From Lewinellaceae bacterium (GTDB lineage Bacteria; Bacteroidota; Bacteroidia; Chitinophagales; Saprospiraceae), in the NCBI GenBank assembly GCA_947459655.1, contig CANHEE010000013.1, positions 1 to 38,812 of the forward strand: DNA of 38,812 bases. Direction: 5' to 3'. Shown here in pieces: positions 1 to 8,248 of this stretch (its first letter is position 1; the number at the start of each line of letters is the position of its first letter). Below the pieces are notes generated by a model that saw only the letters and a list, made by a program, of their open reading frames with translations, was not told the DNA's origin and did not search any database. The position numbers were made by a program, and so were the translations under genes.

Positions 1-144
1 ATCTGCGACTGAATGAAAAAGTTCTTTTGCCTCGCCGAAGACTTTTTGTGATTTCTCCTTTTCGGAGCTGTCACCCCAGTAACGATTGTATACCAAAATA
101 GCAGTTATCAGGATGATTGACCAGAACAACAATTTGCGGATCAT
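1..144 (-). CDS. small membrane-anchored protein, N-terminus only (cut by window edge)
   Basis: The first 48 codons of a minus-strand gene are visible, beginning with the ATG at 142-144 and open to the left edge. The peptide starts MIRKLLFWSIILITAILVYN and continues with a charged segment containing SEKEKSQKVFGEAKEL. It shows a short positive N-terminus, one hydrophobic segment of about 16 residues (roughly 4-19) and then a hydrophilic, probably helical part. This suggests a single N-terminal membrane anchor or an uncleaved signal sequence. The ATG at 147-149 meets a stop after two codons, so it is not the start. A TATTTTTG box lies upstream on the minus strand. I do not recognise the family, and the rest of the gene is outside the window. 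Confidence 0.6.
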   Translation of the reverse strand, partial: MIRKLLFWSIILITAILVYNRYWGDSSEKEKSQKVFGEAKELFHSVAD

Positions 145-182
145 AACATTTTTTTTGTGTCAGTAAGAATAACGATACTCTG

Positions 183-190
183 CAAAAATA
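183..190 (-). promoter_or_regulatory. possible -7 promoter box (TATTTTTG)
   Basis: Read on the minus strand this is TATTTTTG, a perfect match to the Bacteroidota -7 element TAnnTTTG. It lies about 38 bases before the start codon of the left-edge gene. No TTTG was seen 17-23 bases upstream, so the assignment rests on one box only. Confidence 0.35.
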
Positions 191-372
191 GTTGTCTTGA
201 ATTTCTGTTCTCCGTTATCAAAATTTTTTAACATCGAAAAGGCGATAGTGGAAATATTCCTATATGATAATCATCAATCTGCCTTCTGATGAGCATCATC
301 CCGACAAAAACAGGATTGATTCATTTTTGCGGGAATAACTACCAATCCGTAGTTATTCATCAATATTTAGGA

Positions 373-1713
373 ATGGAAATATCGTTTCACGGCGCGGCGC
401 GGACAGTCACGGGAAGTAAATTTCTTCTGACCTTGGACAGCGGCAGGAATGTGCTTCTTGATTGTGGCATGTTTCAGGGGCGCCGAAAGGTTGCTGGGGC
501 GCTGAATGCACATTTTGGATTTGAACCGGCGGGGATTGACTATGTCATCTTGACTCATGCACATATTGATCACTCAGGTCTTTTACCGAAACTTGTTAAA
601 GAGGGTTTTAAGGGTAAAATTTACTGTACACGTGCTACTGCCGATGTGGCAACGCTGCTGTTGTACGATTGCGCGCATATTCAGGAATACGATATTCTTT
701 TTCAGCACAAGAGGCGTCACAAAAAGGACAAACAAAAATTACCTCAGCCCCTTTATAGAAGGCAAGATGTGGATGAAACCGTAGCACTATTTGAAATGGT
801 TGACTACGATTTTCCTTTGAAAATTGATGAAGAAATAACGCTAACATTCAGGGATGCTGGCCACATTCTCGGATCGGCAACTGTATTTCTAGATGTGAGA
901 GATCATAAACTGACCACAAAATTACTCTACACGGGCGATCTGGGTCGCTACCACAACAGCATACTGAATTCACCCAAACCTGTACCCCAACCTGAGATAG
1001 TGATATGCGAAAGCACTTACGGCAATAGTCTGCATGACAGTACTGATTCCGCGATGTCGCAGCTGAAGAATATCGTTTTGGAGACCTGTGTAGAAAAAGG
1101 TGGAAAGCTGGTAATTCCTGCATTCAGCGTTGGTCGCTGCCAAGAGGTATTGTACGCCTTGAATAATCTGTTCAACAACAATGAAATACCTCTCATTCCA
1201 GTGTATGTGGACAGTCCGCTATCCACTGAGGCGACAAAAGTAATTAGGTCCCATCCCGAATGCTTCAATCAGAACGTTCAGGAGTTGATGGTGGAGGACA
1301 GCGATCCTTTTACTTTTCGTGGATTAAAATTTATAGCCAGTGTTGAGCAAAGCAAAGCGCTAAACGACAATGATGAACCTTGCATCATTATATCAGCATC
1401 AGGTATGGCTGATGCTGGCAGAGTCAGGCATCATATTGCCAACACAATTGGAAATAGCAGGAATACAGTACTGATTATCGGTTACTGCGAGGCTTCAACA
1501 TTGGGCGGCATACTGATGAGCGGGGTAGAGGAGGTGAAAATCTTCGGAAAAATAAGGAAAGTAAGGGCGAACGTGACCATCCTGCACTCTTTTAGTGCAC
1601 ATGCCGACTATGAGGAAATCTGCCGGTTTCTTTCCCCAATTGATCCTGCTTTGGGGAAATCTGCCGGTTTCTTTCCCCAATTGATCCTGCTTTGGTCACA
1701 CATTTTTTCATAG
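373..1713 (+). CDS. MBL-fold beta-CASP ribonuclease-like protein, C-terminus frameshifted
   Basis: This is a metallo-beta-lactamase fold protein of the beta-CASP/RMMBL group, whose members cleave RNA in the cytoplasm. I chose the ATG at 373 because the product then begins MEISFHGAARTVTGS, the usual start of the family; an in-frame ATG at 289 adds 28 unconserved residues. Zinc ligands are visible in THAHIDHSG (residues 61-69), GHILGSA (163-169) and YTGDLGR (186-192). The beta-CASP part carries CESTYG (motif A) and SFSAHADY (motif B, near residue 410). After residue 427 the frame runs through the second copy of a perfect 41-bp tandem duplication (1614-1695) and ends on an unrelated tail at 1713. 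The normal C-terminus, with the HGE of motif C, continues in another frame to 1817. Without the extra copy the protein would be 467 residues, a usual family length. The gene is therefore probably inactive or altered, unless the duplication is an assembly artefact. Confidence 0.85.
   Translation: MEISFHGAARTVTGSKFLLTLDSGRNVLLDCGMFQGRRKVAGALNAHFGFEPAGIDYVILTHAHIDHSGLLPKLVKEGFKGKIYCTRATADVATLLLYDCAHIQEYDILFQHKRRHKKDKQKLPQPLYRRQDVDETVALFEMVDYDFPLKIDEEITLTFRDAGHILGSATVFLDVRDHKLTTKLLYTGDLGRYHNSILNSPKPVPQPEIVICESTYGNSLHDSTDSAMSQLKNIVLETCVEKGGKLVIPAFSVGRCQEVLYALNNLFNNNEIPLIPVYVDSPLSTEATKVIRSHPECFNQNVQELMVEDSDPFTFRGLKFIASVEQSKALNDNDEPCIIISASGMADAGRVRHHIANTIGNSRNTVLIIGYCEASTLGGILMSGVEEVKIFGKIRKVRANVTILHSFSAHADYEEICRFLSPIDPALGKSAGFFPQLILLWSHIFS
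1614..1695. repeat. perfect 41-bp tandem duplication (two copies)
   Basis: Bases 1614-1654 are repeated exactly at 1655-1695, with no mismatch and no extra homology at the borders. The unit length leaves a remainder of two when divided by three, so the second copy shifts the frame of the beta-CASP gene. Deleting one copy restores an open frame through to the TAG at 1815-1817. Confidence 0.97.
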
Positions 1714-1817
1714 TGCATGGTGAGCCAATTGTTCAAGATGAATTCAGAAAAAGATTGATAGAGAAAGGATTTAATAACGTGATTATCCCTGAACTACACG
1801 AACACTGTTTCATATAG
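1695..1817 (+). pseudogene. out-of-frame C-terminal remnant of the beta-CASP gene
   Basis: Read from GTC at 1695 this segment gives VTHFFIVHGEPIVQDEF and so on to HEHCFI and the TAG at 1815-1817. IVHGEP is the conserved C-terminal HGE motif (motif C) of beta-CASP RNases. This frame joins exactly onto the upstream frame if one 41-bp copy is removed. The restored stop lies only 8 bases before the ccoI start, which suggests that the intact gene was cotranscribed with ccoI. Confidence 0.9.
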
Positions 1818-1825
1818 ACCGCATT

Positions 1826-4261
1826 ATGACTTTGATTGCTACACTAAAACCAGAAACAAAAATCGATACCCACACTTGTTATCACTGCGGACAACCCGCT
1901 GATCGTGAGTTTATTGCTTTTCAGGACCATATTTTTTGTTGTAAAGGTTGCCAGACGGTATATGATATTTTGTCCTCCAGCAATCTTGGACAATACTATT
2001 GTCTCAATGAAAATCCAGGAGTAAACAGGAAAGAGAGTACTCCGGCTGAGTACTTTGGCTTCCTGGACGACACGAATGTCAGGTCAAAAATGATTGTTTT
2101 TTCTGATGCAAAGCGGACGCGGGTAGTGCTTCAGATTCCTCTGATTCATTGCAGTTCGTGCATCTGGCTGCTGGAGGCACTTTATAAACTACATCCCGGA
2201 ATCATTAAATCTCAGATAAATTTTCTTAAACGAGAGGCGACCATTGATTTTGATGAAAATAAAATATCCCTCAGGGAGCTGGTAGAATTGCTGAGTAAAA
2301 TCGGATATGAGCCTGAATTCAATTTCGCAAGTCTGAACAAAAAAGCGGTCAGCAATCCTATGAAAGCTTACTACATGAAGTTGGGAGTATCCTTTTTTTG
2401 TTTCGGGAATATAATGCTTGCCAGTTTTCCTGAATACCTTGGACTGGACGCTACACTTGAAGCATCGAATCACCGACTTTTCGGATTTCTCAATCTGGGA
2501 CTTGCGCTTCCGGTACTACTATTTAGCGCACAGGACTTCTTCGTTTCGGCATGGAATGGCTTGAAGCAGCGTTTTTTAAACATAGATGTGCCAATTGTAC
2601 TGGGTATTCTGGTTATGTTTTTTCGCAGTTTATACGAAATTCTGAGCCAGACAGGAGCAGGTTATTTTGATACCATGGCAAGTCTGGTTTTTCTTATGCT
2701 GGTCGGACGAATGTTCCAGAACAAATCTTACAACCGCATTTCCTTTGAGCATGACTTCAGATCCTATTTTCCAATAAGTGCCATGATAAATATCGACGGA
2801 AACTGGCGGAGTATGCCGGTTTCTGAAGTTAAAACGGGGGACAGATTGCTTATCCGCAACATGGAGCTGATTCCTGCCGACAGCATACTGGTCAGAGGTG
2901 ATGCCAATATAGACTATAGTTTTGTCACTGGAGAACAGACGCCGGTGCGGCATGAAAATGGAGCGATGATATTTGCCGGCGGCCGGCAGATGGGTAGCTC
3001 CCTTGAGGTTGAAGTTGTCAAGCCGGTTTCTCAAAGTTATCTGACGCAGTTGTGGAACAGCGACATTTTCAAAACCAAAACATCAAGGGATACGACTGCA
3101 CTCGCCAATCACATCAGCCATTATTATTTTACGCCGGTCATTTTACTGATCAGCTTCATGGCCATGGGTTACTGGATGATTTTTGATCCCACTCGTGCGT
3201 TGTCAGCCTTTACCTCTGTGTTAATCATTACCTGTCCCTGCGCCCTGGCATTGTCATCTCCCTTTACACTCGGAAACATTGTCAGAATTTTAGGAAAACA
3301 TGGTTTTTATCTGAAAAATGCCAATGTAGTAGAGCTAATCAATCAAACAGATGCGCTGGTATTTGACAAAACTGGCACGCTCACCAAGCCTGATGCTGCA
3401 CACGTGGAATTCATTGGCGAACCATTCACTGAACACGAGAATGTACTGGTTAAGTCTTTGTCTAGGCACTCTGTCCACCCACTTAGCCGAAGAGTATTTG
3501 ATAGTCTTCCGCAAGCTGAATTGATTGAAACGGAAGATTATAGCGAAAAAAGCGGGGCGGGAATCAGTGGAAAAGCGGATGGTCATGACATCATACTAGG
3601 CTCAGAAAAGTTCGCAGCCGGTACATTAGAACACCGCACTGAAAAGGGTGAGAGTTGTGTTTTTCTATCTATTGACGGAAAAATGCGCGGATATTTCAGT
3701 ATCAGAACGGCCTATCGCGATGGCTTCTCCAAACTGCTGCATGGCTTAAAGTCGCGCTACGACATGTATTTGCTCTCGGGCGACAATGAGAGTGAAAAAG
3801 TAAATCTGTTGCACTATTTTCGGGAAGGCGATAAGATGCATTTTAAACAATCTCCAGCCGCTAAATTGCAGTTTATCAGTGAATTAAATAGTAAAGGTCT
3901 GCGGCCGATGATGATTGGCGATGGGCTCAATGATGCCGGAGCACTACAAGAGGCAGCTGTAGGCGTTGCTATTTCCGAAAACATTAATCATTTCTCTCCT
4001 GCCTGTGATGCTATTCTGGATGCCAGAAAATTTGAAAAGCTGGACAAATTTCTGATGCTTTCGAGATATGGCGTGAAAGTAATGCAGGGCAGTTTTCTGA
4101 TTTCCTTCTGTTACAATATTGTCGGTATGTACTTCGCTGTTCAGGGTACCATGTCTCCACTGTTCGCCGCTGTGATCATGCCGGTAAGTTCAGTAACTGT
4201 AATTCTTTTTACCACGCTGGCAAGTAATCTGGCTGCCCGACGGATCGGATTACATGACTAA
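1826..4261 (+). CDS. ccoI: copper-translocating P-type ATPase CcoI/FixI (cbb3 oxidase copper loading)
   Basis: This 811-residue inner-membrane P1B-type ATPase uses ATP to move copper and is needed for cbb3 oxidase assembly. The N-terminus has the cysteine-rich domain typical of this subgroup (C18, C21, C38, C39, C42). A heavy-metal-associated domain follows, with HCSSC at 108-112 as metal site. The core shows the actuator TGE (368-370), the CPC transport motif in the membrane (470-472), the phosphorylation motif DKTGT (514-518), the HP dipeptide (551-552) and GDGLND (698-703). Hydrophobic segments lie near residues 185-300, 435-480 and at the C-terminus. The gene directly precedes ccoS and ccoNO, which separates it from general CopA exporters. 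The ATG at 1826 is the first start after the upstream remnant stop. Confidence 0.95.
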   Translation: MTLIATLKPETKIDTHTCYHCGQPADREFIAFQDHIFCCKGCQTVYDILSSSNLGQYYCLNENPGVNRKESTPAEYFGFLDDTNVRSKMIVFSDAKRTRVVLQIPLIHCSSCIWLLEALYKLHPGIIKSQINFLKREATIDFDENKISLRELVELLSKIGYEPEFNFASLNKKAVSNPMKAYYMKLGVSFFCFGNIMLASFPEYLGLDATLEASNHRLFGFLNLGLALPVLLFSAQDFFVSAWNGLKQRFLNIDVPIVLGILVMFFRSLYEILSQTGAGYFDTMASLVFLMLVGRMFQNKSYNRISFEHDFRSYFPISAMINIDGNWRSMPVSEVKTGDRLLIRNMELIPADSILVRGDANIDYSFVTGEQTPVRHENGAMIFAGGRQMGSSLEVEVVKPVSQSYLTQLWNSDIFKTKTSRDTTALANHISHYYFTPVILLISFMAMGYWMIFDPTRALSAFTSVLIITCPCALALSSPFTLGNIVRILGKHGFYLKNANVVELINQTDALVFDKTGTLTKPDAAHVEFIGEPFTEHENVLVKSLSRHSVHPLSRRVFDSLPQAELIETEDYSEKSGAGISGKADGHDIILGSEKFAAGTLEHRTEKGESCVFLSIDGKMRGYFSIRTAYRDGFSKLLHGLKSRYDMYLLSGDNESEKVNLLHYFREGDKMHFKQSPAAKLQFISELNSKGLRPMMIGDGLNDAGALQEAAVGVAISENINHFSPACDAILDARKFEKLDKFLMLSRYGVKVMQGSFLISFCYNIVGMYFAVQGTMSPLFAAVIMPVSSVTVILFTTLASNLAARRIGLHD

Positions 4262-4311
4262 TGTCAGAGACCATGCTAACCATCGTCATTCTGACTCGAT
4301 GTTACAGAATA

Positions 4312-4319
4312 TAATTTTG
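4312..4319 (+). promoter_or_regulatory. possible -7 promoter box before ccoS (TAATTTTG)
   Basis: TAATTTTG matches TAnnTTTG and lies 21 bases before the ccoS start, in the 79-base gap after ccoI. The expected upstream TTTG is not clear (TCTG at 4290-4293 with an 18-base spacer is the nearest). It may give the oxidase structural genes their own transcript. No FNR-type TTGAT-N4-ATCAA palindrome was seen here. Confidence 0.4.
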
Positions 4320-4340
4320 TGACTATAATTAAAGTAGTTT

Positions 4341-4508
4341 ATGAGTGCAATTGTAGTGCTTATTGCGGTGAGTCTTGTTGTGGCAGTTGGTTTTTTGGCC
4401 GCTTTCTTATGGTCGGTCAGGGATGGCCAGTTTGAGGATGACTACACGCCATCAGTGAGGGTGCTCTTCGATGATACAGTTGCCGATGAAGAAGGAGAAA
4501 AACGTTAA
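4341..4508 (+). CDS. ccoS: cbb3-type cytochrome oxidase assembly protein CcoS
   Basis: A 55-residue protein begins MSAIVVLIAVSLVVAVGFLA, one membrane helix, followed by the hallmark WSVRDGQFEDDYTPSVRVLF-type segment. The W-x-x-x-x-G-Q-F-D/E-D pattern is diagnostic for CcoS, which is required for cofactor insertion (heme and copper) into the catalytic subunit of cbb3 oxidase. The C-terminus is acidic and short, as usual. It sits between ccoI and ccoNO, with 22 bases to the latter. Confidence 0.95.
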   Translation: MSAIVVLIAVSLVVAVGFLAAFLWSVRDGQFEDDYTPSVRVLFDDTVADEEGEKR

Positions 4509-4530
4509 ACTAATTCAATTTTAATAGAAT

Positions 4531-6639
4531 ATGCGCTTGGAAAAATTTTACTACGACAATCGTATTGTACGGGACTTTGCATTTGCAACTGTCCTTTGGG
4601 GTGCAGTAGGTATGCTTGTGGGCGTAATAGCCGCTTTTCAGCTGGCGTTTCCTGTTTTGAATTTTAATTTGTCGTATACGAGTTTTGGAAGAATCAGACC
4701 TATTCACACGAATGCGGTCATTTTTGCTTTTGTTGGCAACGCCATTTTTGCAGGTGTATACTATTCCATGCAGAGACTTTGTAAGGCAAGAATGTACAGT
4801 GATCTGCTTGGGAAGATTCATTTCTGGGGCTGGCAGTTGATTATTGTTCTTGCAGCGCTGAGTTTGGCGTTAGGAATAACCACCGGTAAGGAGTATGCAG
4901 AACTTGAATGGCCAATCGATATTCTCATTGCACTGGTTTGGATAGTTTTTGGTATCAATATGTTCGGGCTGCTGATCAAACGTCGCGAACGGCACATATA
5001 TGTGGCAATCTGGTTTTATATCGCCTCCTGGGTAACGGTTACCGTTTTACACGTTGTTAACTCAATCGAGATACCGGTTACTTTGTTTAAAAGCTATTCT
5101 TTGTATGCAGGTGTTCAGGATGCGCTCGTGCAGTGGTGGTATGGCCACAATGCGGTGGCTTTTTTTCTTACAACTCCCTATCTGGGCCTGATGTATTATT
5201 TCCTGGTAAAAGCAGCCGATCGTCCAGTGTTTTCTTACCGACTGTCTATCGTACACTTCTGGTCTCTCATTTTTCTGTACATCTGGGCTGGGCCACATCA
5301 CCTCTTATATACCGCATTGCCAAACTGGGCACAATCACTGGGTGTGGTTTTTTCTGTGATGCTGATTGCACCTTCATGGGGGGGCATGGTCAACGGATTG
5401 CTGACACTTCGCGGGGCATGGGATAAGGTCAGGGATGACATTGTACTGAAATTTTTTGTGGTGGCTGTCTCAGCATATGGTATGGCTACTTTTGAAGGGC
5501 CGATGCTCTCGCTAAAATCAGTCAATGCAATCAGTCACTTTACAGACTGGACTGTTGCACACGTTCACGTTGGTGCATTGGGGTGGAATGGTTTTCTGAC
5601 CTTTGGTATGTTGTACTGGATGTTGCCACGGATTTTTAAAACCAGCTTGTATTCGCAAAGACTGGCTAATTTTCACTTCTGGATTGCAACGCTTGGAATT
5701 TTGATTTACGCCATTCCCATGTACTGGGCCGGCTGGACTCAGGCCATGATGTGGAAGGAATTTACATCTGCGGGAATGCTGAAATACCCTAATTTTCTTG
5801 AGACAGTTACTGTTTTGAAGCCGCTATACGCGCTGAGGGGAATAGGTGGAACGCTATACCTGATTGGATTTACGGTAATGATCTACAACCTGTTTAAAAC
5901 AGTCAAATCAGGAACTCTTGTGCAGGATGAAGCCGCGGAAGCCCCTGCTTTGGAGCCATTTGTTCGTCACGAGAAGGAATTCTGGCACAGGGTTTTCGAG
6001 CGTCGCCCACTTCAGATGCTGTTATTCAGTCTTGTTGCTATTTTGATTGGCGGTATAGTAGAAATGGTGCCTACTTTTCTGGTAAAAACCAATATTCCCA
6101 CCATTTCGTCGGTAAAACCCTATACACCGCTTGAACTGCAGGGTCGCGATATCTACATTCGTGAGGGTTGTTACACCTGTCATTCTCAGATGATTCGTCC
6201 ATTCAGGTCAGAAACGGAGCGTTATGGAGAGTATTCCAAAGCCGGTGAGTTTGTTTACGATCACCCATTCCAGTGGGGATCCAAGAGGACCGGACCAGAT
6301 TTGCATCGCATTGGTGGAAAGTACCCAAATGCATGGCACTACAACCACATGGATGATCCTTCATCAATGTCGCCCGGGTCAATTATGCCTCGTTATTCCT
6401 GGTTGCTGGATCAGCCACTTGATACCTCCAACACTGTTGCAAAAATAAATGCGATGCGAACCATTGGTGTTCCTTACGAAAATGGGTACGAATTGATTGC
6501 CAACAAAGAGCTGCAGGCTCAGGCCAATCTAATTGCAACTGATCTGAAAGCAAACGGTGTCAATACGAGTAGCGATAAAGAAATTATTGCGCTGATTGCC
6601 TATCTGCAGCGCCTCGGAACAGATATTAAGGCACATTAA
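4531..6639 (+). CDS. ccoNO: cbb3-type cytochrome c oxidase, fused subunits I and II (CcoNO)
   Basis: This 702-residue inner-membrane protein fuses the catalytic subunit CcoN (about residues 1-480) to the monoheme cytochrome CcoO (about 495-702). CcoN reduces oxygen at a heme b3-CuB centre. Candidate ligands are H59 in RIRPIHTNA, H206 in WYGHNAVAFF, H256 and H257 in GPHHLLYTALPNW, and H344 and H346 in TVAHVHVGALGWN. The CcoO part begins with a membrane anchor near residues 495-515 and carries one heme c site, CYTCH, at 547-551; SIMPRYSWL further on supplies a likely axial methionine. Separate ccoN and ccoO genes are the rule in Proteobacteria, while this fusion is common in Bacteroidota. Electrons should pass from CcoP heme c through CcoO to CcoN. 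Confidence 0.97.
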   Translation: MRLEKFYYDNRIVRDFAFATVLWGAVGMLVGVIAAFQLAFPVLNFNLSYTSFGRIRPIHTNAVIFAFVGNAIFAGVYYSMQRLCKARMYSDLLGKIHFWGWQLIIVLAALSLALGITTGKEYAELEWPIDILIALVWIVFGINMFGLLIKRRERHIYVAIWFYIASWVTVTVLHVVNSIEIPVTLFKSYSLYAGVQDALVQWWYGHNAVAFFLTTPYLGLMYYFLVKAADRPVFSYRLSIVHFWSLIFLYIWAGPHHLLYTALPNWAQSLGVVFSVMLIAPSWGGMVNGLLTLRGAWDKVRDDIVLKFFVVAVSAYGMATFEGPMLSLKSVNAISHFTDWTVAHVHVGALGWNGFLTFGMLYWMLPRIFKTSLYSQRLANFHFWIATLGILIYAIPMYWAGWTQAMMWKEFTSAGMLKYPNFLETVTVLKPLYALRGIGGTLYLIGFTVMIYNLFKTVKSGTLVQDEAAEAPALEPFVRHEKEFWHRVFERRPLQMLLFSLVAILIGGIVEMVPTFLVKTNIPTISSVKPYTPLELQGRDIYIREGCYTCHSQMIRPFRSETERYGEYSKAGEFVYDHPFQWGSKRTGPDLHRIGGKYPNAWHYNHMDDPSSMSPGSIMPRYSWLLDQPLDTSNTVAKINAMRTIGVPYENGYELIANKELQAQANLIATDLKANGVNTSSDKEIIALIAYLQRLGTDIKAH

Positions 6640-6677
6640 AATGTTTTTAAATCGTAAAAATTACCAACTGAAACGAA

Positions 6678-6836
6678 ATGAAGTTCAGACATTATCTTGA
6701 AACTATTGCTGGGATTGAAATTTATCCCATGCTGTCGATGCTGGTTTTTCTACTCTTTTTTATTGTACTGCTTGTTTATGTGATCAAGGTCAGAAAAAGA
6801 GATATCGAGGAGCTGGAAAATATCCCTTTGAAATAA
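6678..6836 (+). CDS. ccoQ: CcoQ-like small cbb3 oxidase subunit
   Basis: A 52-residue ORF starts at the ATG 6678, 38 bases after ccoNO and 29 bases before ccoP. It begins MKFRHYLETIAGIEIYPMLS, followed by a strongly hydrophobic helix (LVFLLFFIVLLVYVI) and a charged tail KVRKRDIEELENIPLK. Size, single membrane helix and position between ccoO and ccoP match CcoQ, a small subunit that stabilises the oxidase complex. CcoQ sequences are poorly conserved, so the name rests mainly on context. Confidence 0.85.
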   Translation: MKFRHYLETIAGIEIYPMLSMLVFLLFFIVLLVYVIKVRKRDIEELENIPLK

Positions 6837-6865
6837 TTTTTAACATTAAATATTATTTTCCAAAA

Positions 6866-7987
6866 ATGAAAAATTGGAATATGCATCACAAGATCATCCT
6901 AGTTGTTTTATTCTTGATGTCCGGTTTCAACAGCTTTGGACAGGAGACTGCAGAAAAATCGGTGCTAACGAAAATCAATCTTGAGTGGTTGCCGTATGTT
7001 TTAGTCACCGTGGCAGTGCTGTTACTGGTTACCATACTGGTTGTTGTGAATGTTTTGAAAGGACTAAGTGTCACAGTGTTGGCTGCCACTAAAAAAAATG
7101 TCACTGCCCTTGTTGGGTTTTTTCTGCTTTTTTCTCAGCTGGTTATGGCAGCCGAACCTGTTGCGAAGTCCGTTGAATTGCCATCAATAATGCTCTACAC
7201 TTTGCTGGCATTAGTGATTGTTATCGAATTGTTGATCCTTACATACCTGCTGAAGAATGTCCGCGTTTTCCTAGACATCCTTTATCCACCCAGCAAATTG
7301 GAAACTACTCAGGAGCCGTCGTTCAGCTTGGATGCTATCTGGCAGAAACTGAGTGGTCTCAAACCGATGGAGAAAGAGGCTGACCTCAGAATGCAGGATC
7401 ATGTCTACGACGGCAATATTGTGGAGCTCGACAACAGGATGCCACCGTGGTTGTTTTTCATGTTCAATGCTACCATCATCTTCGGAGTTGCTTACATCTA
7501 CCTCTACCACTTCTCGGCCTGGGGCCCCAATCCAAAACAGGAATATGAAGTTGCCATGGCCGAAGCGGCGGTACTAAAAGCTGCATATCTGGATAAGCAG
7601 GCAAATACAATTGACGAAAACAATGTGGCTCTGCTGACCGATGTGGCCAGTCTTCAGGCAGGTGCAAACATATACAAAGTCAATTGCGTGGCATGTCACG
7701 GCGACAAAGGTCAGGGAGGTGTAGGTCCAAATTTCGCTGACGACTATTGGATTCACGGTGGTTCAATGTCTGCACTGTACAAGACCATTACCTACGGGGT
7801 AGAAGCAAAAGGTATGAAGTCCTGGAAAAATGACATTATGCCTTCAGATATTCAAAAGGTGGCGAGCTACATTAAGTCGATGCATGGTACAAATCCGCCG
7901 GGAGCAAAGGCTCCTCAAGGTGAGCTATATACTGAGGTGACTACTGTTACAGAAGATCAGAATGCTCCGACAGTAAATGTGAAGTAA
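6866..7987 (+). CDS. ccoP: cbb3-type cytochrome c oxidase subunit III, monoheme (CcoP)
   Basis: This 373-residue membrane-bound cytochrome c passes electrons to the CcoNO core. The N-terminus is rich in hydrophobic stretches: a signal-like segment (about 8-25), helices near 38-60, 75-95 and 106-128, and the conserved CcoP anchor around MPPWLFFMFNATIIFGVAYI. The C-terminal cytochrome domain has one heme site, CVACH, at 274-278, followed by GDKGQGGVGPNFADDYWIHG. The Proteobacterial CcoP usually has two hemes and one or two helices, so this form has fewer hemes and more membrane segments; monoheme CcoP is known in Bacteroidota. It is the last gene before a clear terminator, closing the ccoS-NO-Q-P unit. 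Confidence 0.93.
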   Translation: MKNWNMHHKIILVVLFLMSGFNSFGQETAEKSVLTKINLEWLPYVLVTVAVLLLVTILVVVNVLKGLSVTVLAATKKNVTALVGFFLLFSQLVMAAEPVAKSVELPSIMLYTLLALVIVIELLILTYLLKNVRVFLDILYPPSKLETTQEPSFSLDAIWQKLSGLKPMEKEADLRMQDHVYDGNIVELDNRMPPWLFFMFNATIIFGVAYIYLYHFSAWGPNPKQEYEVAMAEAAVLKAAYLDKQANTIDENNVALLTDVASLQAGANIYKVNCVACHGDKGQGGVGPNFADDYWIHGGSMSALYKTITYGVEAKGMKSWKNDIMPSDIQKVASYIKSMHGTNPPGAKAPQGELYTEVTTVTEDQNAPTVNVK

Positions 7988-8015
7988 GAAGTAGTAGTTT
8001 TCATAATTAAGTCTT

Positions 8016-8051
8016 GGGCTGAACTGCGGAAACGCGGGGCAGCCCTTTTTT
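8016..8051 (+). terminator. rho-independent terminator after ccoP
   Basis: GGGCTG (8016-8021) pairs with CAGCCC (8040-8045), with a GC-rich loop that may pair further, and is followed by six T. It lies 28 bases after the ccoP stop and separates this unit from ccoG. Confidence 0.8.
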
Positions 8052-8167
8052 GCTTTTTGAAGTAGTATTATTGTTGATTTTGTTTGATTAAGGTGCCTGT
8101 TTTGTACTCATGAGAAAGATCAGCGCATACAAAAATCGTGGTCATCTTATCGGCATCAAGGCATTTA

Positions 8168-8175
8168 TAATTTTG
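8168..8175 (+). promoter_or_regulatory. possible -7 promoter box before ccoG (TAATTTTG)
   Basis: TAATTTTG matches TAnnTTTG, 73 bases before the ccoG start and beyond the ccoP terminator. No TTTG is seen at the proper distance upstream, so support is partial. Confidence 0.35.
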
Positions 8176-8248
8176 TAACTAGGTGGGAGATGTGCTTCCA
8201 TTTAATCGAAAATTCATCAGCAAAACCCACGCCTAGATTTAATTAGCG

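Noticed and set aside
289-372. Upstream in-frame ATG that would lengthen the beta-CASP protein by 28 residues
   Set aside because: The family-typical N-terminus starts at the ATG 373, and the extra residues look unrelated.
4262-4340. FNR-type operator search upstream of the cbb3 genes
   Set aside because: No TTGAT-N4-ATCAA palindrome was found here or before ccoG.
8111-8179. 22-codon ORF (MRKISAYKNRGHLIGIKAFIIL) between ccoP and ccoG
   Set aside because: Very short, no recognisable pattern, and it overlaps the possible ccoG promoter box.
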